DNA of 34,811 nt. Source: a virus. Shown piece after piece: positions 15,668-26,700 of the stretch; position 1 is the stretch's first letter, and every line of letters begins with the position of its first letter. The stretch spans positions 1 through 34,811 of the IMG/VR virus record IMGVR_UViG_3300044858_004536. One strand, 5' to 3'. The notes beneath the pieces are model-generated. The model saw only the letters and a list, made by a program, of their open reading frames with translations. It did not search any database and was not told the origin of the DNA. Position numbers and translations under genes: made by a program.

Positions 15668-18600
15668 ATGGGCTTACTCGACAGGCTCATAAATACACTG
15701 CTCCCTGACTCGAGCGCTCCAGGGCGCGCGATCGACGAGGCCCTGCAGCCTCGCCGCGAAGAGATCGCCGCTCGTCGCGCTAGGGAACGACGCGCGGCTG
15801 GCGCCGTAGAGGACACTGTCCAGTCTGCCGTCCAGCAGGGCGTCGCCGGGCCTCCTCCGCCGGCACGCGCCGGGAGCATGAGCGAGCGGATAGCGCAGGT
15901 CCGCGCCGCACAGGAGGCGGCAAGTCCTGCCGGCCAGCTTGCCGCAGAGGTCGAGTCCGCCATCAGTGCTGGCGCCAGCCCGGCGGCGGGTCCCTCCAGA
16001 GAGGGCGCGCTGGCAAGCGGGCCACTGGAATCCAGCTTCTTTACTGCGGCCGGCCCGGCTAAACGGCTGCTGGTCGGCCCGTACGCAGAAGAGGCTGAGG
16101 CGCTTCTCCGCGCCAGGCACGGCATTCCAGACGACGCAGATGTGGTGGACGAGCTCGCGCGACGAGCCGTCAATCAGGAGCGCGCCGGCCTTCCGGTTGC
16201 CAACGAGATGCCCGCCGACACTCTCGGCCGCCAGATCGGAGGGCAGGCTCCTGGCCGGCCGCAAGCGCCAATCGGGGAGTCTCCAGGCTCACGGCCGCGA
16301 GAAAAGCTGCAGGTTATTGAGTTGACCGACACGGTCACTGAGCCCGTTCCTGCAATAAACCCGATCACAGGCAAGCCGATACCGATTGACCTCCTGACGT
16401 CGGCTCAGGCCATCGGAAGCGGGATCGTTGATGCGCCACTGACTCGCACCGTTCCTCGCAAGCGAACAGCGCTCGCGAGGGAGATAACCGGCCCGGACGG
16501 CAACACCGTCCTTGAGGAGGTTAGCGGGGCCCCTGTGCCGCAGCAGTTTGTTGTCCGCCGCACTGGTGGAGACGGCAACCGGTCGACGGCGGAGTCGATG
16601 TACGTTATCCCGCTCGATGGAGACCGCTACCTTACGACTGGCGCTGATGGAACCACGATTGCCACTCCGGTCTCCGGCGACCGCCTGCGGGAGATGATGG
16701 CCCTGGATGGGTGGGTCCACGCCTCCGGGCCAGAACACGTTCAGGGTACCGGCAGGATCACCGCCGAACACCTGGCCGCCGCCGGCAGGCGCCTGTTCGA
16801 GTACACGCGGCCCGGAGAGGCCGGCAACATTGCGAACATCGGTCGGGCAGTAGATGAACTAACAGACCTGTCTCGAATGGGAGACGGCCGGGCCTTCGTG
16901 GCCGCCATCACTGAAGCCGGCTTTGGGCCGACGGATGCAGACAGGTTCAAGGCCGGGCTTGCGCTGTACGACGAGGCGCGACGATTGGTTGGCAACGCCA
17001 CGCTCGAGCTTGGCGACCGCGCGTCTGAGCCTGGCGCTCGCGTCGGCACGGGCGCGTTTGATCCGGCCTCGATTGTCCCTGAGGTTCGAGGAGGGCGCGA
17101 GTCCTCTATGGCTGCCCGCCTGGCGCGCATCAATTCCCAGAGGCCAGTCGTAGAGCTGCCTGTTACGGACGCGCAGAGGCAGGGGGGAATGTCCGCCTCT
17201 GAAGTATCGCGCAGCAATGACGGAAGTGCCGGAGTCTTCGAGGTCCTTAGCGCCGGGCCTGCCAGGCGAGTTCCCGGGACCGAGCAGGCCGCTCCCGAGC
17301 CGTCACGATTCTTTGGCCAAGACGCACTGAGATGGGAAGGATCGCCGGGAAGCGCAAGATCAGTCGACGCCACTGGCCCCGCAAACCCCTCATTCCCATC
17401 CGAGCAGGTCGCGGCGGGAGGCATGCCGTCCGTATCGCAGGACGTCGGAGCGGCGTCCGGCAGCGTCGTTATGCCAACGATAGAGATCGCCAACCAGCCG
17501 CCCGTGAGCGTGCTGGATTCGCTGTTTCCTACGCCTCGTCGCACTCCCGTCGGGCAGCTGGCTTTTGACCTTACGCCTGGCAGTTGGGCGGAGTCATACG
17601 CAAGGCGGGATCTCGGCGACCTGGCACAAGAGGCGGCCACGCTTCGGCCCGACGTCGGCACCACATCCATCGACACGTCCAGCCTGCCGACTTCTGGGAC
17701 GGACGAGTGGATTCAGTCGCTTCCTCCGGATGTCCGGGAGAGGTGGGCGCGGTACGGCATGCCGACCGGGACGACCCCGCCGACGGTCGCCTCCTCGCCA
17801 CGCAGCGGGTCTGTCGGCGACACGCGCCTCCCTGCGGAAGGACTTCCAGAGGCGCCGCAAGACTTTGCGATCACCGCCGGGCCTGGATCGCCGCTTCCTC
17901 GAATCGTTCCGATCGACGAGCAGCTCGCCGCAATCGCCGCTCAGGAGCAGGCCCTATCCCAGCGAGTGCTTGACCCCAACAGATGGGCTGACAGGTCTCG
18001 CCGAGCCAAGCAGATCCTCGAAGACAATCCCGGGCTCAGCGCACGCGACGCCTGGAACCAAGCGACGGCGGCCGACCAGCAGCCGCGCGAGCGAGTGATT
18101 CGCAATGAAAACGACCCGGCCGGAAAGCGCATAGCCAGCACGCTTCAAGAGCTTGCGACCGCTCGCCGACAGCTCGCCGATGAGGCCGCCGGACTCGGGG
18201 AACTAGACGAGCTGATTGCTCGCGGCGGCTCACCGGCAGAGCTAGAGTCCCTGTTGGAGACTCGACAGACCGGAGCGTCTCGGCTCGACAAACTGCGGCA
18301 ACGAATCGCCGAACTTGAGCGCCACAGCGCCGAGCTTCAGGAGTTCGGTGGCGTAACTGAGGTTACGGCCCGCGAGCGGGCTCAGGCCGTAAACCTTGAG
18401 GCTGGACTCGAACGGCGGCGGCGCGACGCCATCCTGGCCAGGGACGCCATCGAGCGGCAGCTGTCCTCCGAGCGTCGCAGCATGCAATTGCTTGAGACGC
18501 GCAGTCTCGCCCTCCGCTCTCAGCGCAGAAACGGCACGGCGCCTGCGGACGTTGGGCAGCAGATCGCTGCACTCGAGGCGCAGATGGACGCCTCTGATGC

Positions 18601-21286
18601 GGAGATCAAGCGACTGCAGTCCGAGCTGGAAAAGGCACCCCGCCCAGAGGAGTTTGAGGCCGCACTTGAGAGGACGGAGGTTCCTTCAGTCACGGCCCCT
18701 GGCGGCCGCGTTGACGTTGACGCCGCCCGGCAGTCGGCAGACCTGGACGAGGACTACGCAAAGGGGGATCTCGTCGCCGACGCGGCTCGCCAGGCCCCAA
18801 CAGGAGAGCGGCGAACCGACCTGGAGGCCCTTATCGCGCAGGCCAGGCAGGCGCTGGGGGTTGGAGAACCGTACACGAAGAGGTTCAAGGGCTGGGAGAC
18901 GCCCCCGCCTCTCCTCCGCGCTGAGGGCAGGGGATTCTCGGAGCCTAAGCGGAGCGTCCCGCGCGCTCTGGGTGAGGTCGAGGGCAGAATGCAGGGCGAG
19001 CGGCCCAGTCGCGACGTGGTCGAGCAGTTCCGGGACGAGGAGGCCGCGATCAATGCGCCCTACACAAAGACTTTTAGGGGGTGGGAAACTCCTCCTCCGC
19101 TTCTCGACGCTGAGGGCAAGGGGTTTGCTTCGGAGATCGAAGAACTGACCCAAACGGCAGAAGATGCTGCTATCGCCATACGTGAGGCGCCTGACAGGGC
19201 GTCCAGGCGGGCTGCGATCCAGGTCCGGCGGGACGCGCTCAAGAGGGCTGAGGAGCTTCGGCAGGAAGTGGCTATCAGGACTGCGGAGCTTCAGGAGCGC
19301 GCCGCCAGGTGGGGCGGCGACAGCCCGCGCGTCAGCACCTCCAGCGGAGATGCCCTTGCCAAAATGGCGCAGAAGCTCGTCGATTCGAAGAGTCCGAGCG
19401 AGCGGCTTCGCATCCTCTCCGACATGTGGAGAAACAACACTGGCGACGGCCTGGCAAATCTGCAGGCCCTTCAGGAGCAGGGCATTGACGTAGAGAATCT
19501 CATCTACGCCTCTCTGCGTCGCGCCGCGCCTGCCTCGCTTCCCCAGCTTGCGGAGGGCGCTGCCAGGAGAGACACGCTCCTTTCGGACGAGATCCTGCGC
19601 AACACGGCTAGGGCCGCCGTCCAGGACATCGAGTTCGCTAGCGCAAAGCGCCCACAGCCAGGCGTTGCATCCGCCGAGCCGCAGGGCCCGCCGCCGCCGC
19701 CAAAGCCTGAGGGCTTCGTCCGGAGGGCGATGAAGGCGCTGTTTGGCGATCCCGACAACATGCCCGACGCGTTCCCGGCGCCGAAGCCAAGCAACGCTCC
19801 GCAGCCGCTGGACGACCTGTACCGCCGCCTCCCTAGCGAGGACGCGCTCTCCACTGCTACGCCGCAACAAATAGACCGGGCGCTGAGCGACATGAATTCC
19901 GTCTCTCAGGCGCTTGAACAGCTCAATATCCCTGAGGACCAGGCGCGCACGCTCCGCGATGCCATCGAGGCGCGCATGGACGTTATCCGCTCCCGGTACC
20001 AGCCGCCGGAGCCAATTCCAGACTCTCCCGGCTTCCAGCGGCCTCCGGCCACACCTGAGCCGATTACGTCGGGCCCGGCCCGAGACGTTGGCGGCGTCCA
20101 GAGGAAGTACGAGTTCTTGCCTCCTGACGCTGAGGACCCCGCGCACAAGGCCACGCGGGCGTTTTTTGTCGCTGGCAGTGAGGCGGAGAAGCTGCGCGAT
20201 TGGATTTCCGGGCGCACTATCGACACCGCTGACCCGAGCCTCGACGCCGACCAGAGGGCCACCAGAGCAGCGCTGGCCGCAAGGACTGTAGGGAAGCCGG
20301 AGATCAAGATCGAGCCGATTGCCCCGCGCAAGGAAACTCGGTTCGGTGAGACGCAAACCATTCCGCGTGCACGCATCACGGTCAGACAGAAGTTTGTTGG
20401 CGGCGCCGCGCCAGAGCGGTCCATCGAAGTGGATGTTGCCAACCCTGGAGAGGTCATGCCCGGCAGCGTCACCATGGAGCTGGACGACGAGAACGCGCCA
20501 CGCTTCTATGACGCCCGTGCCATCAAGCCAGCGCCGGACACTGAGGCGTATGACCGCTGGCTCGCGTCAATGGGCGGAGGCGCCGACGAAGCTCCAGCGC
20601 CGGCCGCCCAGAAATCGGACTCGGACGCGTTCTACGATCAGGCGCCAGCAAATAAGGACTTCACGTACGAGGGGGCTCCGTTTGTCGAGGACGCCCCGCA
20701 GCCTGCCGCCAGGCAGTCGGCCGGCGCTGGCGAGCCATCAGAGGCTGCTGGACCGACCGAGACATTCGACGACCTCAATCGCGCCGCAGATCTGGAAGAC
20801 GCGGCACGCGCTGACGAGATCCGGGTGGCCGGCGACGCGCAGCTGACATCCGGCGCCAGGAAGCCTGAGTTCTCTGAGGTGCCGCCCCCGAGCCCGCCAT
20901 CTGGCGGAAGGAAGGCGAGGACCCAAGAGGAAAAGAGCGCCGAGATCGCTCGCCGCCTTCGCAACCGGCAGCGCAGCGCCAGGGTCAAGTCTAAGGAGAC
21001 CCGAGACAAGGCCTTCCGGAGAGGGGCTCAGGCGAGCATCGGCGGCGCCTCGCTCTTCCTGGCGGGCCGGGCCGGCCAGGATGCCGGGTACCTGCCAACG
21101 GTTAGCGACGCGCTGAACGCTTTTTCGCCCATTGGCACGGCCTACGCCGCAGGTTCCGCAGGCCAGGAGCCGCCAGAGGCCCCCGAAGAGGACACAAATA
21201 CAGGGAATGCCGACCGTGCGCTGGACGCGATCCGTCGCGGCCGGCAGCACTCATACCTTACGGCACAGCGAATGATCCCGTACTGA
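15668..21286 (+). CDS. Giant virion-type protein (about 1872 aa) with duplicated motif
   Basis: The largest gene in the window. The ATG at 15668 is chosen over a TTG at 15644 because GGAG at 15654-15657 is about 10 nt upstream. The protein is hydrophilic, with long Pro/Ala/Ser-rich stretches. A long coiled coil lies roughly at residues 740-1000 (for example LDKLRQRIAELERHSAELQE). A 23-residue motif containing PYTK-x-F-(K/R)-GWETPPPLL occurs twice (1068-1090 and 1131-1153). The C-terminus has a basic helix and a Gly/Ala-rich hydrophobic stretch (QASIGGASLFLAG). No enzyme motif was seen. Position after the tail genes and the extreme size suggest an internal virion (ejection) protein or a large polyvalent protein delivered with the DNA; this is inference. 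Confidence 0.75.
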   Translation: MGLLDRLINTLLPDSSAPGRAIDEALQPRREEIAARRARERRAAGAVEDTVQSAVQQGVAGPPPPARAGSMSERIAQVRAAQEAASPAGQLAAEVESAISAGASPAAGPSREGALASGPLESSFFTAAGPAKRLLVGPYAEEAEALLRARHGIPDDADVVDELARRAVNQERAGLPVANEMPADTLGRQIGGQAPGRPQAPIGESPGSRPREKLQVIELTDTVTEPVPAINPITGKPIPIDLLTSAQAIGSGIVDAPLTRTVPRKRTALAREITGPDGNTVLEEVSGAPVPQQFVVRRTGGDGNRSTAESMYVIPLDGDRYLTTGADGTTIATPVSGDRLREMMALDGWVHASGPEHVQGTGRITAEHLAAAGRRLFEYTRPGEAGNIANIGRAVDELTDLSRMGDGRAFVAAITEAGFGPTDADRFKAGLALYDEARRLVGNATLELGDRASEPGARVGTGAFDPASIVPEVRGGRESSMAARLARINSQRPVVELPVTDAQRQGGMSASEVSRSNDGSAGVFEVLSAGPARRVPGTEQAAPEPSRFFGQDALRWEGSPGSARSVDATGPANPSFPSEQVAAGGMPSVSQDVGAASGSVVMPTIEIANQPPVSVLDSLFPTPRRTPVGQLAFDLTPGSWAESYARRDLGDLAQEAATLRPDVGTTSIDTSSLPTSGTDEWIQSLPPDVRERWARYGMPTGTTPPTVASSPRSGSVGDTRLPAEGLPEAPQDFAITAGPGSPLPRIVPIDEQLAAIAAQEQALSQRVLDPNRWADRSRRAKQILEDNPGLSARDAWNQATAADQQPRERVIRNENDPAGKRIASTLQELATARRQLADEAAGLGELDELIARGGSPAELESLLETRQTGASRLDKLRQRIAELERHSAELQEFGGVTEVTARERAQAVNLEAGLERRRRDAILARDAIERQLSSERRSMQLLETRSLALRSQRRNGTAPADVGQQIAALEAQMDASDAEIKRLQSELEKAPRPEEFEAALERTEVPSVTAPGGRVDVDAARQSADLDEDYAKGDLVADAARQAPTGERRTDLEALIAQARQALGVGEPYTKRFKGWETPPPLLRAEGRGFSEPKRSVPRALGEVEGRMQGERPSRDVVEQFRDEEAAINAPYTKTFRGWETPPPLLDAEGKGFASEIEELTQTAEDAAIAIREAPDRASRRAAIQVRRDALKRAEELRQEVAIRTAELQERAARWGGDSPRVSTSSGDALAKMAQKLVDSKSPSERLRILSDMWRNNTGDGLANLQALQEQGIDVENLIYASLRRAAPASLPQLAEGAARRDTLLSDEILRNTARAAVQDIEFASAKRPQPGVASAEPQGPPPPPKPEGFVRRAMKALFGDPDNMPDAFPAPKPSNAPQPLDDLYRRLPSEDALSTATPQQIDRALSDMNSVSQALEQLNIPEDQARTLRDAIEARMDVIRSRYQPPEPIPDSPGFQRPPATPEPITSGPARDVGGVQRKYEFLPPDAEDPAHKATRAFFVAGSEAEKLRDWISGRTIDTADPSLDADQRATRAALAARTVGKPEIKIEPIAPRKETRFGETQTIPRARITVRQKFVGGAAPERSIEVDVANPGEVMPGSVTMELDDENAPRFYDARAIKPAPDTEAYDRWLASMGGGADEAPAPAAQKSDSDAFYDQAPANKDFTYEGAPFVEDAPQPAARQSAGAGEPSEAAGPTETFDDLNRAADLEDAARADEIRVAGDAQLTSGARKPEFSEVPPPSPPSGGRKARTQEEKSAEIARRLRNRQRSARVKSKETRDKAFRRGAQASIGGASLFLAGRAGQDAGYLPTVSDALNAFSPIGTAYAAGSAGQEPPEAPEEDTNTGNADRALDAIRRGRQHSYLTAQRMIPY
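18869..18937 (+). repeat. Intragenic repeat copy 1 (GWETPPPLL motif)
   Basis: This stretch encodes a 23-residue segment with core PYTKRFKGWETPPPLL, repeated 189 nt downstream with only a few conservative changes. The two DNA copies differ at many third codon positions while the peptide is kept, which suggests that the motif, rather than the DNA, is conserved. Confidence 0.85.
19058..19126 (+). repeat. Intragenic repeat copy 2 (GWETPPPLL motif)
   Basis: Second copy of the 23-residue segment, with core PYTKTFRGWETPPPLL and the same -AEG-GF ending as copy 1. The copies are separated by about 40 residues of charged sequence that is not obviously repeated. Confidence 0.85.
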
Positions 21287-21298
21287 TTGGAGTGCATT

Positions 21299-23704
21299 AT
21301 GGCAGTCGGCAACAGCATCGGCGACCGCGTCCGCGACCTGGCCAGACAGAGGGCCGACGCTGCGTATTCTGGGGACGTCCGGGACGCCGAGTACGAGACA
21401 GAGGAGCAGCGCCGGGCCCGCGTCGGAGAAGCCGCAAACGAGGCTGAGGCGCGTCGCACGGCCCGCAATAGCGCGGCACGTACGATTGAGGCCGCCTCTG
21501 GGATCAACCCGATGGGCGTTCTCGACGCCGCCCGGAATGCCCTTGGCGCGGCAGTCGCGCCTCCTCGACCTGCGCCGCCGTCCGTAGAGGACGGGGTCCG
21601 CTTTGCGCGAGGGCTTCTCGGCCAGATTGGCACGGCCGCCAGAGAGGCCGTTACGCCGCAGCTTGACTTTCCGAACCCCCGTCGCGATGTTTTTAACGAC
21701 GATGCGCGTCCCGCCGCCCCCACTGCCCCTGCGGCGCCTACGCCACAGCCGCAGGAGACTGCTCCTGACGACGGCGCAGAGCCCGATCCGATCGATCTTG
21801 GCGATCCGTCCGGCCGTAAGCAGCCCGTGACTAAGCCCGTGCCGGCAAGAGTGGACAATCGTCCGGCGCAGCGCGCTGCCCGGGAGCAAGAGGAGGCCGA
21901 CCTGGAGGATCCGGGCGCCGCCCTTCTCGAGCACGACGAGCGGCGCGCCCGGCGCGGGGAAGAGGCGCAGTTCCGAACCGACATGGAGGCGTGGCAGGCT
22001 CGCTGGAGCACACTTGTTGCGCAGCGCCAGGCAGCGATCGCAACCGACGATGACGCCGGTCTTGCGCGTATCACCGTCGAGATGGAGGCGCACCAGCAGG
22101 CCAAGCCGCGCCCGACACTGCGTATGACTGGCGGCCTTACGCCTGAGGAAACGCAGGAGCCCGTCGAGGGCACGCTGGACAGGCTTCGGGCCGTCGCTCC
22201 CAAAGCGGCGGACGCGCTCGAAGAGCACATGGCGCAAATCCCTGACGGCCTAAACATGGCCTACGCCGACCTGTCTCCTGACGAGCGGTTCGAGGCCATG
22301 AAGCGCGACGCCGAAAACGTCAGCTCCACCCCGCAGATGCAAGTGGGCGTGCAGTACCGCGAGCCAGGCACCGGATACACGACTCGCAAGCCAGGGCAAC
22401 CCCGACGCATTGGGGCCACAGAGGATGAGAAGCTTGTCCCTCTCGACCAGCGGCGCTTTGCCGACCAGGATGGCAATCGTCTTCCGATGAACCCAGACGA
22501 CCCGAATACTCCAGAGAACGAGGGTCGTGGCTCAATGACTCGCGTTGGCGGAGGGTTCCGGCCGGCCGCGCCGCAGATGACAGTAATGGACATGGTTGGT
22601 GGCGATGCGAGCCCCGAAGGGCCGGGCGCCGGAGAGAACCCTCAGGCGTGGGAAGAAAAGATGATCGCCGTCGCTGTCGCCTTCGGCGTCGACGTCAATC
22701 AGTTTGAGAGCAGGGGCGAGCTTGTCCGCGTCGGGCAGAACCTGCTGCGCGAGCATCAGGAAAGGGTGAAGGGCGCTGATATCAGGTACAACCCCGAAGG
22801 CCAGGCCTACTACACCCCCAACCAGGCCTCAAAGGACACGGCCTACAAGCAGGGCATGCGGGGCGACCTGCGCGCTTTCCTGCAGCAGTACCCGTCCTCC
22901 GAAGGCGGCGACGAGAAGCAGCGGGAGATGATGGCGATCGTCAACTCCGACAAGCCGGATTGGACGCGGTACCGCGAGCTCAAGGCGCAGATCCGCCAGG
23001 AACGCCAGCTTGCGACGGCTCAGGCGGCCCGAGATCAGCTCCGGATGCGTGGCGAGCAGCAGAACATGTCTAACCCCCGCATCGCCGGCTCGATGCTTCG
23101 AGCGTCACTGCGGCAGGCCAGCACTCCAGAGGAAGAGGCGAACGCGCTCATGCAGTTCGGCGAGTTCGACGAAGCCGACCGTGTGCGCGGACGAGAGGTG
23201 CAGCGGCTCCGGGCCGAGCAAGAGGCGGAGCGCGATGCCGCCGAAGTCGAGGCTCTCCGCAATCGAGGCAAGGAAGGCAAAGAAGACGACCTCCCGCCCG
23301 AGATCGTGGGGAAGATGGAGGCTCAGGCTTGGGACCAGCTTGTCAGCGACGACGGCGATATCAACACTGCCGTTAGCTCCTACATGATGTCGCTGTCTGC
23401 TGCGCAACAAGCAGGCGGCCCGGCGGCTCCGACGACTCAGGAGGCTGGCATGGCGAGATTCGCTGGGTTTGTCATGGGCAAATACGGCGGGCCGCTCGCC
23501 GACAACATGGCGCAGAACGCCCGGACCATGGTCGAAACCGTCCTCCGCAGGCTTCTCAATAGTACGGTGGAGCTTGGCGATGGGGTTGTTCGTGACCGCC
23601 GCAAGGCTTTCATCGACCACGTAGTGCGGCAAACGGGGTATGTAGGAGACCCGGAGCAAATCGGGCTGTGGTACGACCGGAACACCGCAGGCGGCCAACA
23701 GTAA
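21299..23704 (+). CDS. Large virion-type protein (about 801 aa)
   Basis: The ATG at 21299 is chosen because TTGGAG lies 6 nt upstream; an upstream TTG at 21287 in the same frame is less likely. The sequence is hydrophilic, with a charged helical N-terminus, Pro-rich linkers (PPRPAPPS, APTAPAAPTPQ) and several Arg/Glu/Gln-rich predicted coiled coils (for example REQEEADLEDPGAALLEHDE, and QMRGEQQ-type stretches around 580-670). It has no transmembrane or catalytic motif that I can see. Its place between two other giant genes makes it part of the same putative ejection complex. It starts 12 nt after the previous stop. Confidence 0.7.
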   Translation: MAVGNSIGDRVRDLARQRADAAYSGDVRDAEYETEEQRRARVGEAANEAEARRTARNSAARTIEAASGINPMGVLDAARNALGAAVAPPRPAPPSVEDGVRFARGLLGQIGTAAREAVTPQLDFPNPRRDVFNDDARPAAPTAPAAPTPQPQETAPDDGAEPDPIDLGDPSGRKQPVTKPVPARVDNRPAQRAAREQEEADLEDPGAALLEHDERRARRGEEAQFRTDMEAWQARWSTLVAQRQAAIATDDDAGLARITVEMEAHQQAKPRPTLRMTGGLTPEETQEPVEGTLDRLRAVAPKAADALEEHMAQIPDGLNMAYADLSPDERFEAMKRDAENVSSTPQMQVGVQYREPGTGYTTRKPGQPRRIGATEDEKLVPLDQRRFADQDGNRLPMNPDDPNTPENEGRGSMTRVGGGFRPAAPQMTVMDMVGGDASPEGPGAGENPQAWEEKMIAVAVAFGVDVNQFESRGELVRVGQNLLREHQERVKGADIRYNPEGQAYYTPNQASKDTAYKQGMRGDLRAFLQQYPSSEGGDEKQREMMAIVNSDKPDWTRYRELKAQIRQERQLATAQAARDQLRMRGEQQNMSNPRIAGSMLRASLRQASTPEEEANALMQFGEFDEADRVRGREVQRLRAEQEAERDAAEVEALRNRGKEGKEDDLPPEIVGKMEAQAWDQLVSDDGDINTAVSSYMMSLSAAQQAGGPAAPTTQEAGMARFAGFVMGKYGGPLADNMAQNARTMVETVLRRLLNSTVELGDGVVRDRRKAFIDHVVRQTGYVGDPEQIGLWYDRNTAGGQQ

Positions 23705-23725
23705 GTACGTTAGGCAGGCAAAAGA

Positions 23726-26700
23726 ATGTCTCGGTACAACGCCGGCAGCCTTCTGCCACTGCCTGACCTCAACCCGCTCGACGATCCGGGCGCCTTGAGC
23801 GTCAGCCCAGCGCGAAGAAGGCAGCTGCTTGAGAAGGCGGACGACGCCAACGGCGGCTTTCTCTCCGATCTTTTCTGGGCGCTGGACACTCCTGGCGCTA
23901 TCGTGCGCGGCGGCCTGGCCAACGGCCTGGAGGGCGCCGCCTCTGCGCTCACGCAAACTGCGGACGAGCGAGTGGACGGCCGGGAGCTTCTCCGCCAGTA
24001 CGGACTTGCGGACAGCGAGGACACGTGGACGAACTTCCTTGCTGGTCTCGGGGCCGAAATGGCCCTCGATCCGACGGCCCTGCTCAGCGGATCTTCTCGG
24101 GCTCTTACCTCTGCCGGCAAGGCGGCTGACGCAGCCGGCCTTCTGTACCGTGCGCCACAGACTCTCTCCAAAGCATTTCTCGCCGGCAAGGAGATCGCCC
24201 CAGAACTGCAGGAGCGAGCCGCCAGTTACGCCTCTCGTCTTGGCCGACCGTCGCTGTCGGCCACTGACGTCGCCGGCCGGCCGCTGGTTGGGACAAGGGC
24301 GGCGCGAAAGTTCGGCACTCTCGGTGATCTAGTCGATAACGCAGACGACCCGCTGGTTGCCAAGCAGAACGTGCTCGACTACTTGGGCGGTGACGAGGCC
24401 GCATACGAGTCACTGCAGGGCCAGACTCTGGGGAGGGACTTTGGCATCGGCTTGCCTGCCGCTGACCCGCTCCTGACGTTCAACGTGCCGGGCGGCACGG
24501 CTCTCGGCGATGCGTTCGACCGCGTTCAGGATGTACTGCGGTGGTCGCCGGTTGGCAGAAAGGTCGCCCAGTGGACAGACAACGCCGTCGGCCAGGCCGC
24601 AGACGCAGAAAGCCAGATGGTGTTCGCCGGAGCGGACCAGGCCCGCCGAGACGCTCAGTCGGAGGCCAGGCGCGAGGCCACATACCAGGCTGCAAAGCTG
24701 TTCGAGGGCACGTCGGACGCGTTCAGCGAGGAGGGGAACAGGCGGCTTGGCAGGCTCATCGAGCAGCCAATCACTGAATACGGAACATCGCCGGACCGCA
24801 TCGGTTCGCGTGGACCGCTCGGCCAAGAGGACTCGCTCTGGGAAAGCCAGAACCCGTCGGTCCGGGCGTATCTCGACTGGTGGGATCAGTCCGCCAAAGA
24901 CCTGCCGGAGGAGTTCGCTGAGGTCGGCCTGAGGGGGGCCACATTCGACGACCCGAACATCTCCGGGTACTTGCCTCGCCGAGTCGGCGGGATGCTGCAG
25001 ACGGCAGCGCGCAAAGACGCGTCTCTAGGCAGGGTCCTGAAGACGCTTACCGGCGACCAGATGCGGCGCTCCGCCGACATGATGGTTCCCGGCGGGCGCG
25101 ACACGATAGCCTTCGAGCTCAGCAGAGATCCGTTCATCGCTGGGGCGAAGCGCGCCGCCAATACCGACCAAGAGGCGGCCAAGTACATCGCCGACAAGCT
25201 TTTCGGCAGCCCGCCAAGCACGGGCGGTGCCGCCGGAGTGGCTGAGTATTCTCCTGCCGAGATGAGCCAGGCTACATCCCTGGCAAGACTGCTGCACAGA
25301 TTGCCAGACAGCGTCACTAAGGACGGCGGCGTTCCTCTGTTTGGGCAGCACCCGACGCAAAGCATTCTTCAGTACCTCGAGGGCCGGGCTGGGGCTAAAG
25401 CAACGGCAGAGGCGATCTATGACTCCCTTGCTGGATCTGCGGCGCTGACTCCCGCTGAGGTGGTGAGGGGCGGCAGGCACATCTCTGTGTCAGAGGCGAT
25501 GACCAGGCTTGGCCTGCGGACCACTGCAGACGAGGCCGGCGAGCTCGGGGCGCGAGCGCAGATGAGAACGCGCCTCGCCAACCGCATCGACGCATCGCCA
25601 GACTCTATCGAGCTGGCAAAGGTATCCGTCCCTGAGGACCAGGTCGAAAGGCTGCTGCGTGTTCGCGAGGGATACACCTCCCCGCAGGCCGCCAAAGAAC
25701 TGACCGGACTTCTCGACAAGCAAAACGAGCTCTGGAAAATCGGCATCCTCGCGTGGCCGACCCGCATCGTGAGGGATCTCATCAGCGGCGCCTACAGCAA
25801 CTGGCTCGAGGGGGCGCTCGATACTGGGTCCATGAGCGCCGCAAAGGCGCTTACCACAGAGTCTGCGTTTTCGCGGGAGTTCGCGGAGGCCCTGGCGCAA
25901 ATGCCAAGGTACGCGCGCCTGGACGAGGCGGAGCGCGCCGCGCGGTTCTACGCCGACCTGGCCGCAGGCGGGATTCTCGACGGCTCGTACCTGGCAGACA
26001 AATCGTCCGCCATCGCCGGAAGCGGCACGCTAGACATGCTTGTCGGCGTCCGGCCAGAAAGGTTCCTGTTCGGGGAGGGCGCGGCCATTCGCGAGCTTGG
26101 CGGCGGCACCTACAACCCGCTCAGCAAAGACTTCTGGGACATGGACAAGAACCCGCTCGCACGGGCCGGAGCGAGGGGTGGCGCGCTGTCGGATAAGATC
26201 AACCGCCTCACTGGCTACATCTCGCTGCTGAAAAAGGGCGTCGCCCCTGAGGAGGCAGCTCGCAGGATGAAGCGGGCCCACGTCGATTACTCCAGCCTCA
26301 CTCCGCAAGAGCGGTACATCCGCGACAAGATCTTCCCGTTCTACGCCTACACGTCACGAATTTTCCGTGAGGCCTTGCGCCAGATGGCCGAGCGTCCTGG
26401 CGGAAAGTACGCTCAGGGCCTTCGCGCTTACGAGCGGCTGCAGGACAGCGGCGACAACCAGTACGTCCCTCCGGAGCTGCGGCGTCAGTTTGCCGTCCCG
26501 ATTGACCCGAACGATCCCACGTTTGGGTTTCTGGCGGACCAGGGCGGAAACTCGACGACCTACCTGACTGGCATCGCCGACCTTCCCGGCTACAGCGCGC
26601 TGCAGCTGATTGGCAACGACGCGGGGGATACGGCCGGCAACATCGCCATGCAGGCCAATCCGCTGCTGAGGACCGGATATGAGTTCCTGACCGGCCAGGA

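Noticed and set aside
18686-20356. A 556-residue open frame on the - strand inside the giant gene, and a 431-residue one at 4564-5859
   Set aside because: Both lie opposite clear coding genes in high-G+C sequence, have Arg/Leu/Val-rich compositions typical of antisense shadows, and show no ribosome site or recognisable motif.
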